64,000 bases of DNA, taken from positions 62,001 through 126,000 of the forward strand of contig JAEUJZ010000092.1 of the NCBI GenBank assembly GCA_016794505.1, read 5' to 3'. Source of the stretch: Myxococcales bacterium. Lineage in GTDB: Bacteria; Myxococcota_A; Polyangia; Palsa-1104; JAEUJZ01. Positions 9,381 through 19,928 of this stretch are shown here, piece after piece; position 1 is the stretch's first letter, and each line of letters opens with the position of its first letter. The translations under genes were made by a program, and so were the position numbers. The notes under the pieces were generated by a model. It ran no database searches, was not told where the DNA came from, and was given only the letters and a program-made list of their open reading frames with translations.

Positions 9381-10571
9381 CTAGCCGATGATGACGTTGC
9401 ACTCCAGCAGGAATTCGATCTTGGCGCCGCTGTCGGCTTGCACATCGTCACACGTCGTGCCGCACAGATAGACACGCCGGTTCTGGATATAGAACGCATC
9501 CGGCCGGCAAGACGCCTGGTCGGCCACCTGATTGAAGATGCGCGGCGCACCGCCGTTGCTGGGTGTGAACTCAAGCTGAGCCGTGTTCAGCTTGAACTCC
9601 TTCATCGGCGGGGGATCGGGAATGTTGAAGTCGCACGCCACCTTCGATCCGCTGACAACCCCCTGCGCGACCGCGTTGAAGATCGCGTTGTAATCGGTGG
9701 TGCGGCAGACCGGGTAACGCAATCCACCCGTCAGACGCGCCAAGCGCTGGTGCTCGATGCCCACGTTCTGCGCCGTCCCGCAGGCGTTGGTCACTTCTGG
9801 GTCAGTGGGCTGATACGGAGTCGTCGCCCCAGCAGGATTGTCCCGCACCCCAACGATGGCGTGGAAGATGTAGTTGCGCTTGGTCGCTGTACCAAACTGC
9901 GCCGGATCCAGCGCCAGGAGCGCCCGGTCGAAGTTCACGGCCGTGGCATTGCCCCCACCGTTTGGCAGCGTGCCGCTGGTCGCGTCATCGGTGATCTCGA
10001 CAAAGGTCTTAAACGCGCTGGGGCGCAGCCAAGCCGACCAGCCGGTTGGCGCCAAGTTGAACTCATCCGCGGTCCGGTACGAGTTCAAGATTTTCTGATA
10101 CGAGTCAGTGCTAGCGATGAACAGGCTATAGTGACGGAACGTGGGAGTATTCACAGGCTGCGCCGGAATCGGGTTACAAGTTGTTCCCGAGACTGGCGAT
10201 TTGATGCAGATGCGCTGATTGCCTGAATTGCCGTGCCTTGACACCATAATAATTCGATAATCAAGTCCGCTATTGGCAATGATTGTGGCGAAGTCTGAGT
10301 TGATGCGATTTTCGACTTCGACGATCTCGGCGGTCATGCTCCCCGAGTTGTCGATGACGAAGATGACATCAACTGGCGACTTGCTCAGCGTCGCCGTGGC
10401 CTTCACTGACGCGCAGGCGGCATCGGGGTCGATGCGTCCTCGCATGTCGCTGCCACCGTCGCTGTTGCCGTTGGGATCATCGACGCCGCCGCCACCGATG
10501 TCACTGCTGTTGCAGGCCACCGCGGCTGCGTAGCCAAGTCCTAATCCTAGTACCAGGAGTGTTTTTTTCAT
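9381..10571 (-). CDS. VWA-domain lipoprotein
   Basis: 396 residues from ATG 10571, which follows a strong GGGGGG Shine-Dalgarno. The lipoprotein signal peptide ends AAAVAC with lipidated Cys20. A Gly/Asp-rich linker follows, then a von Willebrand factor A fold starting at VDVIFVIDNSGSM, whose metal-ion site motif D-x-S-x-S is Asp74, Ser76, Ser78. Paired cysteines occur throughout the C-terminal half. VWA lipoproteins of this shape are common in Myxococcota and are thought to bind surface ligands. The partner is unknown. The 5' region (10572-10876) is AT-rich. Confidence 0.88.
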   Translation of the reverse strand: MKKTLLVLGLGLGYAAAVACNSSDIGGGGVDDPNGNSDGGSDMRGRIDPDAACASVKATATLSKSPVDVIFVIDNSGSMTAEIVEVENRINSDFATIIANSGLDYRIIMVSRHGNSGNQRICIKSPVSGTTCNPIPAQPVNTPTFRHYSLFIASTDSYQKILNSYRTADEFNLAPTGWSAWLRPSAFKTFVEITDDATSGTLPNGGGNATAVNFDRALLALDPAQFGTATKRNYIFHAIVGVRDNPAGATTPYQPTDPEVTNACGTAQNVGIEHQRLARLTGGLRYPVCRTTDYNAIFNAVAQGVVSGSKVACDFNIPDPPPMKEFKLNTAQLEFTPSNGGAPRIFNQVADQASCRPDAFYIQNRRVYLCGTTCDDVQADSGAKIEFLLECNVIIG

Positions 10572-10876
10572 AAGCCCCCCTTTCTTAGAATGGGTGGTTT
10601 TCTGCCCATCATTTAAGAAACGATCATAGCAAACAAACGATATCACGCAGCCCGGCCATACATCAAGCGCGCACGCTTTTCAAACACACTTCTTTGATTA
10701 CTATATGAATTTACACTGAATACCCACTCCAAAATTTATCACACAATTCGGGCTGTCCCGCGAAAAAGGCCCACCGGACCTCGACGGGGTAGGCGCGCCG
10801 CCGAGCCCGCGATCGCAGCTGAGTAGGCAGTCTGTAGAGGCCGCAGCCGGCCTCAGAGCGGCGCGAGGCGCGCTGC
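10572..10876. other. Intergenic region, AT-rich, with a hairpin
   Basis: No gene is seen in these 305 bases. The half next to the VWA gene is AT-rich and probably holds its promoter, though I cannot place clear -35/-10 boxes. A perfect 6-bp inverted repeat (GAGGCC at 10837-10842, GGCCTC at 10849-10854, 6-nt loop) lies just after the stop of the minus-strand gene at 10877. No T-run follows it, so it is at best a weak terminator. Confidence 0.4.
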
Positions 10877-11569
10877 TTAGACGCGCTGGATCTGCAGGCT
10901 GGTCTGGTAGTCGGCTAGACAGCGCAGCGTGACTTCGTATAGCTGCACTTGGCCCGGCCCTGCGGCCTGCTTGAGCAGAAAGCGCAGCGTCACCACGCCG
11001 GAAGCCCCCAAAGAGCGCTGCGGTGCCATGTACATCGCCCGACTGCCTGGCGACAGATCGAGCGGGCTGCGGACCAAACGCAGCGCCGGCCCGAGCATCC
11101 AGGCCAGCCGCTCGGCCACGCCCAGCGGCGAAAGGGCTGGCGTCGCAGAGCGCAGCGCGACCGCCCGCATCAGCCGGCCCAGCTTGACGTTTTCCGGCAG
11201 CACGACCGCGCCCTGATCATCGACCCAGCCACGGATCTCGTGCCCGGCAGAGCGCGCGACATACGGCGACAGATCGCCGATGCGAGCGATGGCCATGCCG
11301 CTGCTCTCGGCATCGGCTGGAGTGACGCGAACCTGTGACGAGTCCAGGCGATACTGCGCGGCCACAGCCTCGCGAAAGGCCACAGCCTGCAGCGAAGGCC
11401 GAGCCGCCGCCTCTGCCGACTGCGCCAGGTCGACGCCCAGCGCCGCCTGCCTTCCCGGAATCACCGAAAGCAAGCGGCCTTTTGGCATCGCCCGCGCCTG
11501 CATCGGCTGCATGAACATCACAGCCAGCTCACTGGCCAGGCCCAACAACAGAACAAGTGTGGCTCGCAT
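10877..11569 (-). CDS. Secreted protein of unknown function
   Basis: 230 residues from ATG 11569, which follows GGAGG at 5-nt spacing; a GTG directly before it is a less likely start. The N-terminus is a signal sequence (MRATLVLLLGLASELAVMF). The rest is a soluble alpha/beta protein with no motif I recognise and only one cysteine in the mature part. It lies downstream of parE on the same strand with a gap of about 220 nt. Function cannot be assigned. Confidence 0.72.
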   Translation of the reverse strand: MRATLVLLLGLASELAVMFMQPMQARAMPKGRLLSVIPGRQAALGVDLAQSAEAAARPSLQAVAFREAVAAQYRLDSSQVRVTPADAESSGMAIARIGDLSPYVARSAGHEIRGWVDDQGAVVLPENVKLGRLMRAVALRSATPALSPLGVAERLAWMLGPALRLVRSPLDLSPGSRAMYMAPQRSLGASGVVTLRFLLKQAAGPGQVQLYEVTLRCLADYQTSLQIQRV

Positions 11570-11795
11570 CACGTCCTCCGCCCGATCTGTGCGGGAACTT
11601 CAGCAAGCGCGATACCAAGCCAGCCGCTGCCGTGTATGTGCGCAAATTTCTGGGGATGCGCGCCTGCGCGTCGCCACTCACTCGGACGCGCACAGCTGGG
11701 CGCCCATGGGCTCGGCAAGCCAGCAGGCTGCGGGGCCTCATCGACGGGCTGCTCGGCCGCGTCCGGCCGTGGCTGTCATCCCCGTCACGAGCCTT

Positions 11796-13745
11796 CTAGA
11801 TGTCGAGGGCCTGGGCGTCCTTGGCGCGGTCCATGATGAAGCGAAAGCGAGCGCTGGCATCCTTGCCCATCAGGTCGTTGAGGATGCGATCGGTCGCGTC
11901 TTTGTCATCGATGCGGACCTTGAGCGCGATGCGACGCTTGGGGTCCAGCGTCGTCGCCCAGAGCTGCTGCGGCATCATCTCGCCCAAGCCCTTAAAGCGC
12001 GTGATCTCGGGCTTGGCGTTTTTGGGCAGCTTGGCCAGGATGCGTTCTTTTTCGGCGTCGTCGAGGACCCAGTGCGTCTCTTTGCCGTGGTCGATGCGGT
12101 AAAGCGGCGGCTGCGCCAGGAAGATGTGCCCGTTTTCGATGAGCTTGGGCAGATAGCGATAAAAGAAGGTCAGGAGCAGCGTCGAGATGTGGTGCCCGTC
12201 GCTGTCGGCATCCATAAGCAGGAAGATACGGCCATAGCGCAGGCGCGACTCGTCGTACTTGTCGCCCATGCCACAGCCCAGCGCCGACACGATGTCTTGC
12301 AGCTCTTTGTTCGAAAGTAGCTTTTCAATCGTCGCTTGCGCTGCGTTCAGCACTTTGCCACGCAGGGGAAGAATCGCCTGCGTCTTGCGGTTGCGACCCT
12401 GCTTGGCCGAGCCACCTGCCGAGTCTCCCTCGACAATAAACAGCTCGGTCTGATCGGGATCGTTGCTCTGACAGTCGGCGAGCTTGCCGGGCAGGTTCAA
12501 GCGGTGGCTAACCGGGCCCTTGCGCTGGACCGCGGCACTTGCAGCCTTGGCGGCCTCGCGAACGCGGGCGGTGTGAACGACGCGAGCGGCGATGGCATCG
12601 CCCGAGGACTTGTTGTTGTTCAGCCAGCTCTCGACGAAGGTGCGGACGGCACCGTCGAGCTCAGCGGTGACTTCGGGGTTGTTGAGCCGCTCTTTGGTCT
12701 GCCCCTGGAACTGCGGCTCGCGTACGTAGCAGGACAAGATCGCGCACAGCCCATCGCGAATGTCTTCGGCGGTGAGCGTTAGGCCCTTGGGCAGCAGGCC
12801 ATGCGTGTCCATGTAGTTGCGCACGCCCTTGACCAAGCCGGCCTTCAGCCCGTTTTCGTGCGTGCCCCCCGATGGAGTCGGGATGCCGTTGACGAAGCTC
12901 TTTATGTACTCGCCGTCGCCCTCGCTCCACAGAAACGACACCTCGAAGCGCGTGGCCCCCCCCTCGCCGCCGCGCTCGACGTACACCGTCGGGCACAAGA
13001 CGGGCTTCTGCCGGTCGTTTGCGATCTTTTGCAGGTAATCGGCAATGCCGCCCTGGTGCTGAAACTCGACGCGCTCGCCGGCTGCTTCGTTCACATAGAC
13101 GACGCGCAGGCCCTTGTGCAGATAGCTCTTGGCTTCGAGTCGCTCGCGCACCAGGTCCGCATCAAACTGTGCCTTGTCGCCAAAGATCTCGGAGTCGGGG
13201 CGGAAGAATAGCTTGGTGCCGTTGCCGCGGGCTTTTCCGAGGACAATCGGCGGTCCTTGAGGAACACCGCGAGCGAAGCCCTGCTCGATCTCTTGCCCCT
13301 CGCGCTTGACGCGCACCCAAAGCTCGGACGACAGCGCGTTTACGACCGAGGCGCCGACGCCATGCAAGCCGCCCGAGTGGGTGTAGCTGCCTTCTTGAAA
13401 CTTCCCGCCGGCATGCAGCGTCGTCAGGATGATCTCAAGCGCGCTCTTGCCGTACTTGGGCATCATTCCGGTTGGGATGCCGCGCCCGTTGTCTTCCACC
13501 GTCGCGGAGCGGCCGTCCTTGTGCAGCGTCACGGTGATGCTGCTGGCATAGCCGTTGATTGCTTCGTCGACGGCGTTGTCGAGAATTTCCCACAGCAGGT
13601 GGTGGTAACCGCGGCTATCGATGCCGCCTATGTACATACCCGGTCGTTTGCGGACTGGCTCAAGACCTTCGAGGACGACGATGTCCTCTTCGGTGTACTG
13701 CGTTCCCGCTTTGCTTTTGCTGGGGCTTTTGCTCGTTGCGGCCAT
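11796..13745 (-). CDS. parE: DNA topoisomerase IV subunit B
   Basis: 649 residues from ATG 13745 (MAATSKSP...); the frame is open to 13850 but that part overlaps parC. It has a GHKL ATPase with the N-box [19 protein letters not shown] and the lid [14 protein letters not shown], then a transducer, then a TOPRIM domain with EGDSAGGSA and DADSDG, plus the lysine loop LPLRGKVLN. The length fits ParE and lacks the long TOPRIM insertion of Gram-negative GyrB. It supplies ATP-driven strand passage for chromosome decatenation with ParC. It starts 19 nt after the parC stop, so the two are one operon. A GyrB identity is not fully excluded without a tree. Confidence 0.93.
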   Translation of the reverse strand: MAATSKSPSKSKAGTQYTEEDIVVLEGLEPVRKRPGMYIGGIDSRGYHHLLWEILDNAVDEAINGYASSITVTLHKDGRSATVEDNGRGIPTGMMPKYGKSALEIILTTLHAGGKFQEGSYTHSGGLHGVGASVVNALSSELWVRVKREGQEIEQGFARGVPQGPPIVLGKARGNGTKLFFRPDSEIFGDKAQFDADLVRERLEAKSYLHKGLRVVYVNEAAGERVEFQHQGGIADYLQKIANDRQKPVLCPTVYVERGGEGGATRFEVSFLWSEGDGEYIKSFVNGIPTPSGGTHENGLKAGLVKGVRNYMDTHGLLPKGLTLTAEDIRDGLCAILSCYVREPQFQGQTKERLNNPEVTAELDGAVRTFVESWLNNNKSSGDAIAARVVHTARVREAAKAASAAVQRKGPVSHRLNLPGKLADCQSNDPDQTELFIVEGDSAGGSAKQGRNRKTQAILPLRGKVLNAAQATIEKLLSNKELQDIVSALGCGMGDKYDESRLRYGRIFLLMDADSDGHHISTLLLTFFYRYLPKLIENGHIFLAQPPLYRIDHGKETHWVLDDAEKERILAKLPKNAKPEITRFKGLGEMMPQQLWATTLDPKRRIALKVRIDDKDATDRILNDLMGKDASARFRFIMDRAKDAQALDI

Positions 13746-13764
13746 GGGCACGGTTCCGTTTTCG

Positions 13765-16143
13765 TTAGGTCGATCCGAACAGCGGTCCAGAGTCAGGTGG
13801 CCCGCCCCCCGGTGGGCTGGTGGCCGGGTTCGTGGGCTTGCCCGCCCCAAGCTGCGGCACCGTCGGTGGCGGCGACAGATAGCGCATCAAGCGACCGCGC
13901 TTGAGCACCTCGCGGCCTTTGCCGCCCCGCGCGCTCATGTCCGAAAGGGTCGCGACATCCAGGACGTCGCCTTTGTCCGTCTCGACGCGCAGTGGCTCAG
14001 CCACGCTGAAGCCAAGCACCTTGTCGTCGCCCTGCAGCTTCAGAAGCTGCACGCCTTTTCCAGCGCCCGAAAGCACAGGAACCTCGTGTGCTGCGCAGGC
14101 GAGCGCGCGGCCTTCGGCAGACACGACATTGACGCGCGCCACGTCCGGGGCCAGACGAACGCCTAGCACAGCATCGCCCGTCGCTGGCTTGGCAAACATA
14201 CGACCGCTTCGCGTCGATACCTCGCTGTGCTGGGACAGCGCAAAGCGCAGCGCCAAGCCCGTCTTGGTCACCGCCAAGAGCTGAATGTTGTCGATGGGAC
14301 CGGGCAGCGTCCGCGGATCCAAGGACAGCGCTGCGACGACCTGCTCGCCATCGTCGAACTTGAACAGCTTCTGCACCGGCTCGCCATAGCCCGTCGTCGC
14401 TGGAATATCGAGAATGCGACAGACATACGCCGACCCCAGGCTGCTAAAGAACACAACCAGCTCTTTGGTCGAGCCGCCGAGGACGCACATGACCTCGTCG
14501 CCTTCGCGTACGCGCGTCGTCGAGATGTCGCGCAGCTGACCGACGCGCTTGACCCAGCCATCGCGCGTCACCACGACATTGCTGTCCTCGTGAGCGATGA
14601 ATGCGGTCTCGTCGACGGTGACTTCTTCAGCGGGCACGCCGATGCGCGTGCGCCGCTTGTCGCTGTATTTCTCGCGCAGCTCACCCAGCTCGCGACGGAT
14701 CAGCTCCCAGCGTTTTCCATCGCTGGCGAGCAGGCCCTCGATGCGCCTGGCCTCTTTTTGGCGCTCAGCCAGCTCTTTTTGGATGGCCAGGATCTCAAGC
14801 TTGGCCAGCTTGTACAGCTTCAGTTCCAGGATGGCTTCCGCCTGATCCTCGTCGAACTTGAAGCGGCTGATCAGCTTCTCTTTGGCGTCCGCTTTGCCTT
14901 CGCTGCGCCGGATCATGGCGATGATCTCGTCGAGCGCGTCATAGACGCGAGCAAAGGCATCGAGCACGTGGATGCGCTTCTTCAGCTCACGGAGCTCGTG
15001 CTCTAAGCGACGCGTGACGACGTGAAAGCGGAAGTCGAGGAAGTGGCGAATGCAGTCGCGCAGGCTCAGCCGCTGCGGCGCCCCGACCTCGGGGTTTTCC
15101 GTCGGAACCAGGCAGGTCATGTTGATCTGCACGCTGGTCTGCAGCGCCGTGTTCTTAAACAAGTACGCCATGACCAGCGTCGGGTCCGATCCGCGCTTGA
15201 GCTCAAAGACAATGCGCGTATCGGTCGTCGACTCGTCGCGGCAGTCCTGCACCATCGGCAGCTTCTTCTCTTCGACAAGCTCGCCGATCTTTTCCATGAT
15301 CGACGACCGCACAACGGCGTACGGGATCGAGTCGATGACGATGCGCTTGCCCTCGCGTCGGTCGGCTGGCTCTTCAATGTGATAGGTCGCGCGCAGACGC
15401 AGCGAGCCATGGCCCGTCTCGTACACCTCGGCCAGCTCAGCCTTCGAGGTCAGGAGCTCGCCCGCCGTCGGGAAGTCGGGGCCGCGGACATAGCGCAAGA
15501 GCGCCCGCGTATCGAGCTGCGGCTCGTCGATCAGGGCCAGGCAGGCATCGAGCAGCTCGCCCGCGTTGTGCGGCGGCATCGAAGTCGCCATACCAACGGC
15601 GATGCCCTGCGTGCCATTGAGCAGGAGATTCGGAAGCTGCGCCGGCAGCACCACGGGCTCGAAGCGCACGCCGTCGAAGGTCGGGCGAAAATCGACCGTG
15701 GTCTGCCCCAGCTCGCCAAGCAGGGCGATGGCCGACGGACGCAGCTTGCACTCGGTGTATCGATAGGCAGCCGGCGCGTCGCCATCTTGCGAACCAAAGT
15801 TGCCGTGTCCGTCGATCAGCGGATAGCGCAGCGAAAAATCCTGGGCCATGCGCACCAGCGCTTCGTACACCGACGAGTCACCGTGCGGGTGGTACTTGCC
15901 CAGCACATCGCCGACCACCGACGCGCACTTGCGAAACTTGGCGTCGGGGTACAGCCGCTGGTCGTGGTACATGGCGTAAAGGATGCGCCGCTGCACCGGC
16001 TTCAGTCCGTCGCGCACATCGGGCAGCGCACGCGACGTGATGACCGACAGCGCGTAGTTCAAATACCGGCGCTGCGTCTCCTGATCCAGCGAGACCAGGA
16101 TCTCTTGCAGCGCCGTAGGGCCGTTGGGAGTGCTGACGCTCAT
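13765..16143 (-). CDS. parC: DNA topoisomerase IV subunit A
   Basis: 792 residues. The winged-helix breakage-reunion domain shows the quinolone-resistance region [19 protein letters not shown] with Ser90 and Glu94 (drug-sensitive type at both usual sites). The catalytic tyrosine is Tyr129 in AAYRYTE. A tower/coiled-coil region follows, then a C-terminal beta-propeller. Near the end is SARGGKG, a near match to the gyrase-specific GyrA box (QRRGGKG). The Glu at the second drug site, and a partner of ParE length, favour ParC. The tail after the propeller is Pro/Gly-rich. The gene order parC-parE, A before B, is worth noting. Confidence 0.92.
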   Translation of the reverse strand: MSVSTPNGPTALQEILVSLDQETQRRYLNYALSVITSRALPDVRDGLKPVQRRILYAMYHDQRLYPDAKFRKCASVVGDVLGKYHPHGDSSVYEALVRMAQDFSLRYPLIDGHGNFGSQDGDAPAAYRYTECKLRPSAIALLGELGQTTVDFRPTFDGVRFEPVVLPAQLPNLLLNGTQGIAVGMATSMPPHNAGELLDACLALIDEPQLDTRALLRYVRGPDFPTAGELLTSKAELAEVYETGHGSLRLRATYHIEEPADRREGKRIVIDSIPYAVVRSSIMEKIGELVEEKKLPMVQDCRDESTTDTRIVFELKRGSDPTLVMAYLFKNTALQTSVQINMTCLVPTENPEVGAPQRLSLRDCIRHFLDFRFHVVTRRLEHELRELKKRIHVLDAFARVYDALDEIIAMIRRSEGKADAKEKLISRFKFDEDQAEAILELKLYKLAKLEILAIQKELAERQKEARRIEGLLASDGKRWELIRRELGELREKYSDKRRTRIGVPAEEVTVDETAFIAHEDSNVVVTRDGWVKRVGQLRDISTTRVREGDEVMCVLGGSTKELVVFFSSLGSAYVCRILDIPATTGYGEPVQKLFKFDDGEQVVAALSLDPRTLPGPIDNIQLLAVTKTGLALRFALSQHSEVSTRSGRMFAKPATGDAVLGVRLAPDVARVNVVSAEGRALACAAHEVPVLSGAGKGVQLLKLQGDDKVLGFSVAEPLRVETDKGDVLDVATLSDMSARGGKGREVLKRGRLMRYLSPPPTVPQLGAGKPTNPATSPPGGGPPDSGPLFGST

Positions 16144-16557
16144 TCGGGCGCAAGAAGATAGAGGCCCCCTCTGACAGGGTCAAGTCAACGTTGCTGGGAT
16201 CGCTTGGCTGAGCGACGGTGCGCGGCGTAGGCGCCCATCCTTCGGGGTGGAAGCGGGCGATGGGGCTCTGGTGGCTGCGGATCCGGCGTCCAGCTAGCCA
16301 GCCCTCGACCTTCACGCCGAGGGGTACACGATCCGATCGAGCGTGACGGGCGAAGCTGCAGTTTCTTGAGCCACCGGGCAGCGGCCTCTGTCTGCAACCG
16401 GGTGGCCGCGTACCCGTCTACGACGATCCGTGGAAGATCAGGCTGCGCCAGGACCTCGCGCGTCTCTGCGCTAGCTGCGCCGAGCGATAGCGACGGCCGA
16501 TGCGCCCGATCGCGCCGCGAGCCAGCCAACGCCACTCGTGATGCGCCCGACCGACCA
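16144..16557. other. Intergenic region without a convincing gene
   Basis: These 414 GC-rich bases lie between parC and a lipoprotein gene on the same strand. A minus-strand frame stays open (16185-16655) and contains a plausible helical stretch (TEAAARWLKKLQL), but its only long start lies inside the neighbouring gene and it turns Arg/Pro-rich, as GC-rich shadow frames do. It may be a decayed gene. The parC promoter should be at the left end. Confidence 0.35.
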
Positions 16558-17385
16558 CTACTTGTCAACGCGACCGTCGCTGCGCAGGAATTCCGGATCG
16601 GTGTGCCAGTCGAAGGTCTTCTGCTGCAGCACGACCGCTTCCAGCAAGCGTCCATCTGCCGCGAAGCGCAACTTCCAGCGCCGCACCATATCGATCGGGC
16701 CGGGAAACGATGGCTGCGTAAACAGCGTTGCCGTCAAGCTGCCATCCCGCAGGGTCTCGACGCGGGGCGCCGCAAACTTGGGTGCGCCGGAGCGACGGAA
16801 CACGGCGGTCGGCTGGTCGAGCACAGGCTCGAACGCGAAGTACACCAAGCGGATAAAGCGCAGGGCGGCTTTTCCGCGATCCGGGCTGTGGCTTTGGGTC
16901 GGGCTGGGCGGTCCGATCCAGGCCGCCGCTGTGTCCGCAAGCGAACGCAGCGCGCCGCCCTCCCAGACGCTCTGTGCGATGCAGCCAAAGGGCTTGTCGT
17001 AGTCGGCATAGCCGTGCTCGCGACCCAGGACACGCATCCCTGGAACCTCGGCCACCGGCCGACTGCAGACCTGGCTTGGTGCCAGCTTGGGCGTCTGCGC
17101 GGTCGCAAAGCGCTCTTCGGGCTGCACGGCCGCCGCGACATCCGCGGCTGGAAGCGCTGCATCGCTCGCGTGTGTCGCCGTGGGCGCTGGCTTCGTCGGT
17201 GCCGCCGCCTGTGGATGGGTAAGCGGGGGCGTGACGCGGGGGCTGCCTGCATCCTGCGGAGGCGACGAGGCCGGCTGTCTACAAGCGGCCGTCGCGCCCC
17301 AGATGAGAAGCCACACCCACCAGCCGAGAGCCCCACAGGGCCACAGCACGAGTCGATTGAGAACCATCCGCTGTGTGTATCGCAT
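16558..17385 (-). CDS. Lipoprotein of unknown function
   Basis: About 275 residues if started at ATG 17385; an ATG at 17367 is equally possible and neither has a good Shine-Dalgarno. The N-terminus has a Trp-rich hydrophobic segment (LGWWVWLLIWGATAAC) ending in a lipobox-like cysteine. A Pro/Ala/Thr-rich linker of about 70 residues follows, then a globular domain with FIRLVYFAFEPVLDQP and WKLRFAADGRLLEAVVLQQK. It is probably anchored to the envelope. No family is recognised. Confidence 0.7.
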   Translation of the reverse strand: MRYTQRMVLNRLVLWPCGALGWWVWLLIWGATAACRQPASSPPQDAGSPRVTPPLTHPQAAAPTKPAPTATHASDAALPAADVAAAVQPEERFATAQTPKLAPSQVCSRPVAEVPGMRVLGREHGYADYDKPFGCIAQSVWEGGALRSLADTAAAWIGPPSPTQSHSPDRGKAALRFIRLVYFAFEPVLDQPTAVFRRSGAPKFAAPRVETLRDGSLTATLFTQPSFPGPIDMVRRWKLRFAADGRLLEAVVLQQKTFDWHTDPEFLRSDGRVDK

Positions 17386-17541
17386 CTCTGTCAACCAAAA
17401 CAATGTCGCCAGCTCTCGGGGCGGCCCCCGGCCAGGCTGGCTGCGCGTTGAAAACGTGACTGTGGCCACAGTCTGCTGCGTTGGCCGTGCTTACGACCCG
17501 TCGGTCGCTCGTTCCATGCCACGGGGCGATTTGCCGATTGC

Positions 17542-19674
17542 TTACGGGGCGAGCGGTTCATTCAAGTGAACTCGGCCATCTACCATCGTATAGCCAGTCG
17601 CGGCGTCCTTATTTAGTGTAACCGGGCGAGCATCCAAATGGATATGCAATTTATCGGGATGCGGGCCATGATGCGGGGCGTGAATGACGCGCTCATTGCC
17701 GTATTTCTTGTTGATCTCCTCGGCCAGATCGTGATCGTTATAGATGGCTCGCCAAGCGAATTTGCCTTCTTCTGTATCCGTCATTTCTGCAGCGGTATTC
17801 AGGTCATCAAAGAACCGCCGCACGGCTGCACGGTCCCAAAATCCGGCGGCGTCTTTATCGAATCCGGCAGAGATAAAAATGTCCGCCGAAAACTCGGCCC
17901 AGCTATGGCCATGGTATGTTCCAATGCTAAACTGGGTATTTAATTCCCGCAATCTCTTAAACAGGACCAGATTTTCTTTGGAAAACGTGCGATACGCTTG
18001 GCTGGCGTGCAGCTCATGCTGAGCCGCTTTGATCTCGCGCTGAAGCTGCTCGCGACGCTTCAGCGTTGCCTCGCGTGTGCCACTGGCCAGCGGCTCGATG
18101 GCCTCGGGTTCATCGGACAACACCAGGGGCTTTGCCTGGCCCGCGATCTCGATCTGCCAGCCGGTCGTCTTGCCGTTTTCATCTTTTTGCTCATGTGCGG
18201 TTGCCGACTTGGCGCCAAAGATAGGCGCTTGCGCTTTCCCCTTCTTGGCGGCAGGATAAACCACGTATTCGCCCATCTTTGCCGATAAATTAGTAAGTTT
18301 AATATTTGCTGCTTTTTCTTTTTTCACAGCACTGAAATCTGATGACCACTCCATGGGCGCCAGATCGGTCTCGACCACGGATTTCTGCGGACTCTTTGCA
18401 TGTACCCGTTTTTTAAAGCGCTGGGTAAATGCGGTAATATCGCGATGCGCGTTATCAAATTTAGATCGCCGCAGCTGCTTCGCGGCATATGGCACTCTTG
18501 TCTCGACATTGATCGTGTAATTTTTACTGGTGGCACTCGGTCCATTGATAACGCCGTAATGTATCAAAATATCCAGAATAGGCTTCAATTCGGCGGCGGA
18601 TTTTATTTGAATACCTGGGATCTCGGCTTGAATGGTTTTCTTTTTTCCGGTTGTTTCCGTCCGTGGCTGCGTCGCGGCGAATAGTTCGTCGATGGTGAAC
18701 TCAAAGCTCTCGTCGGGATGTTGGCAGCGCTTTCCTTCGATCCATGCGATCACGCGCTGCCCGTGCCGCAGCAGCGAGGTTTCCCGTTCCAGCTCGGCAA
18801 CCATTTGCCGCTGCGGCTGGATGGCATTCTTCGCGATGGGGGCAGTCGTCTGCGCGGTGCCCAAGGTCTCGGGGTCGGGGCTGCGATAGATGCCAAACGG
18901 CGCGGCCTGTACTCGACCCAGCGGGCGGCGAGCGCTGCGCGGCGCAGCCTGATCCCCGGCGGTCATGGCGTGCGCGATGGCGTCGGCTTCCTGCTCGGGG
19001 GCGCTGTCCGGTGCGCTGATCGCCGGGCTGGCGCCGCTGCTGGCCCCTTGCTGCTGCGCCGCGTGGACAAGCTCATGGATCAGCAGTCGATCGCCGTCGA
19101 CGGTCCCCGGCCGATACTGGCCAGCGGCAAAGAACAAGTCGCTGCCCTGCGCATACGCGCGAGCACCATATTCAGCCGCGCTTGCCTGTGCCTTGCCGCC
19201 GATGTGGACGCGCACCTGATCGAGACGCGCGCCTGTGTGTTGTTCGACGCGCCGCAGAAGCTCTGCCGGTGGCGCATAGGTCTGTGCGCTGTGCCGGTCG
19301 GCTGCAGGGTGTTCCTCATCGACGGGCGAAGAGGCAAGAAGCGCCGTCGCGCCAGAGACCCCGAGGCGCTGATCACACAGATGACCAAACAGGTGGCTGG
19401 CCATGCCCAGGGTCAGGGCCGGGCTGCCAGCGTCGGTCTGCGTGCCGCTGCGCACGGCTTGCGGGTCGGCAGCTGTCCCGTCGGTGCCGGCGCTGCCTGC
19501 GTGGGGGGCTACGAAGTCATCGGGGAACGGCAGAGCCGACTCTGCTTGCCCGGTCGAATGCGCCGCGGTGCCATCGTCCTCTGCGGCCCATGGGGGGGCC
19601 ATGGCTGGGCTAGCGCCCATGGTGGATCCGCTGGAGTCATCGTCGCTGTGGTGTGCAAACTGAACGTCCTGCAT
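17542..19674 (-). CDS. eCIS-type DUF4157 protein with putative zinc-peptidase C-terminus
   Basis: 710 residues from ATG 19674, with GAGG 7 nt upstream. Residues 1-120 are low-complexity and disordered. Residues about 125-208 form a DUF4157 domain (LDQVRVHIGGKAQASAAEYG, RAYAQGSDLFFAAGQYRPGT) ending in HELVHAAQQQ at 200-209. DUF4157 marks proteins linked to extracellular contractile injection systems. The C-terminal domain has YHGHSWAEFSADIF (His590, Asp598) and later HHGPHPDKLHIHLD (His677, His679). This resembles the metal sites of M15-like peptidoglycan peptidases, but spacing differs by one, so activity is inferred. GC falls sharply from about 18720 leftward. It is divergent from the other DUF4157 gene. 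No immunity gene is evident. Confidence 0.85.
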   Translation of the reverse strand: MQDVQFAHHSDDDSSGSTMGASPAMAPPWAAEDDGTAAHSTGQAESALPFPDDFVAPHAGSAGTDGTAADPQAVRSGTQTDAGSPALTLGMASHLFGHLCDQRLGVSGATALLASSPVDEEHPAADRHSAQTYAPPAELLRRVEQHTGARLDQVRVHIGGKAQASAAEYGARAYAQGSDLFFAAGQYRPGTVDGDRLLIHELVHAAQQQGASSGASPAISAPDSAPEQEADAIAHAMTAGDQAAPRSARRPLGRVQAAPFGIYRSPDPETLGTAQTTAPIAKNAIQPQRQMVAELERETSLLRHGQRVIAWIEGKRCQHPDESFEFTIDELFAATQPRTETTGKKKTIQAEIPGIQIKSAAELKPILDILIHYGVINGPSATSKNYTINVETRVPYAAKQLRRSKFDNAHRDITAFTQRFKKRVHAKSPQKSVVETDLAPMEWSSDFSAVKKEKAANIKLTNLSAKMGEYVVYPAAKKGKAQAPIFGAKSATAHEQKDENGKTTGWQIEIAGQAKPLVLSDEPEAIEPLASGTREATLKRREQLQREIKAAQHELHASQAYRTFSKENLVLFKRLRELNTQFSIGTYHGHSWAEFSADIFISAGFDKDAAGFWDRAAVRRFFDDLNTAAEMTDTEEGKFAWRAIYNDHDLAEEINKKYGNERVIHAPHHGPHPDKLHIHLDARPVTLNKDAATGYTMVDGRVHLNEPLAP

Positions 19675-19928
19675 GGCGAACCTCAACTGGTGGCGATGAA
19701 GGGGGCAGCCGTGGTTCATCGCAAGGTGAATGCCAAGGCCGAAACGGCCGAGGTGGCCAGCGCGCCGGGCCAGGTTGTTGTTGCCAGCGAACGTGGGCCG
19801 TCGGGATCGAGCGACGGCGAGTACGCGACGGCAGCGCCGGGGCGGACCGTCCGAGGCCGGTGGCGGTGGTACATCGCTTGCTGTGGCTCTGCGCGGTCGC
19901 AGTCACCCGCTGCGCGACGAAAGAGCCC

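Noticed and set aside
11280-12320. 346-codon plus-strand frame opposite parE and its neighbour
   Set aside because: It lies across well-supported minus-strand genes and has shadow-type composition.
16185-16655. Minus-strand frame in the gap after parC
   Set aside because: Its only long start lies inside the lipoprotein gene and the second half is Arg/Pro-rich. It could be a decayed gene but is not supported.
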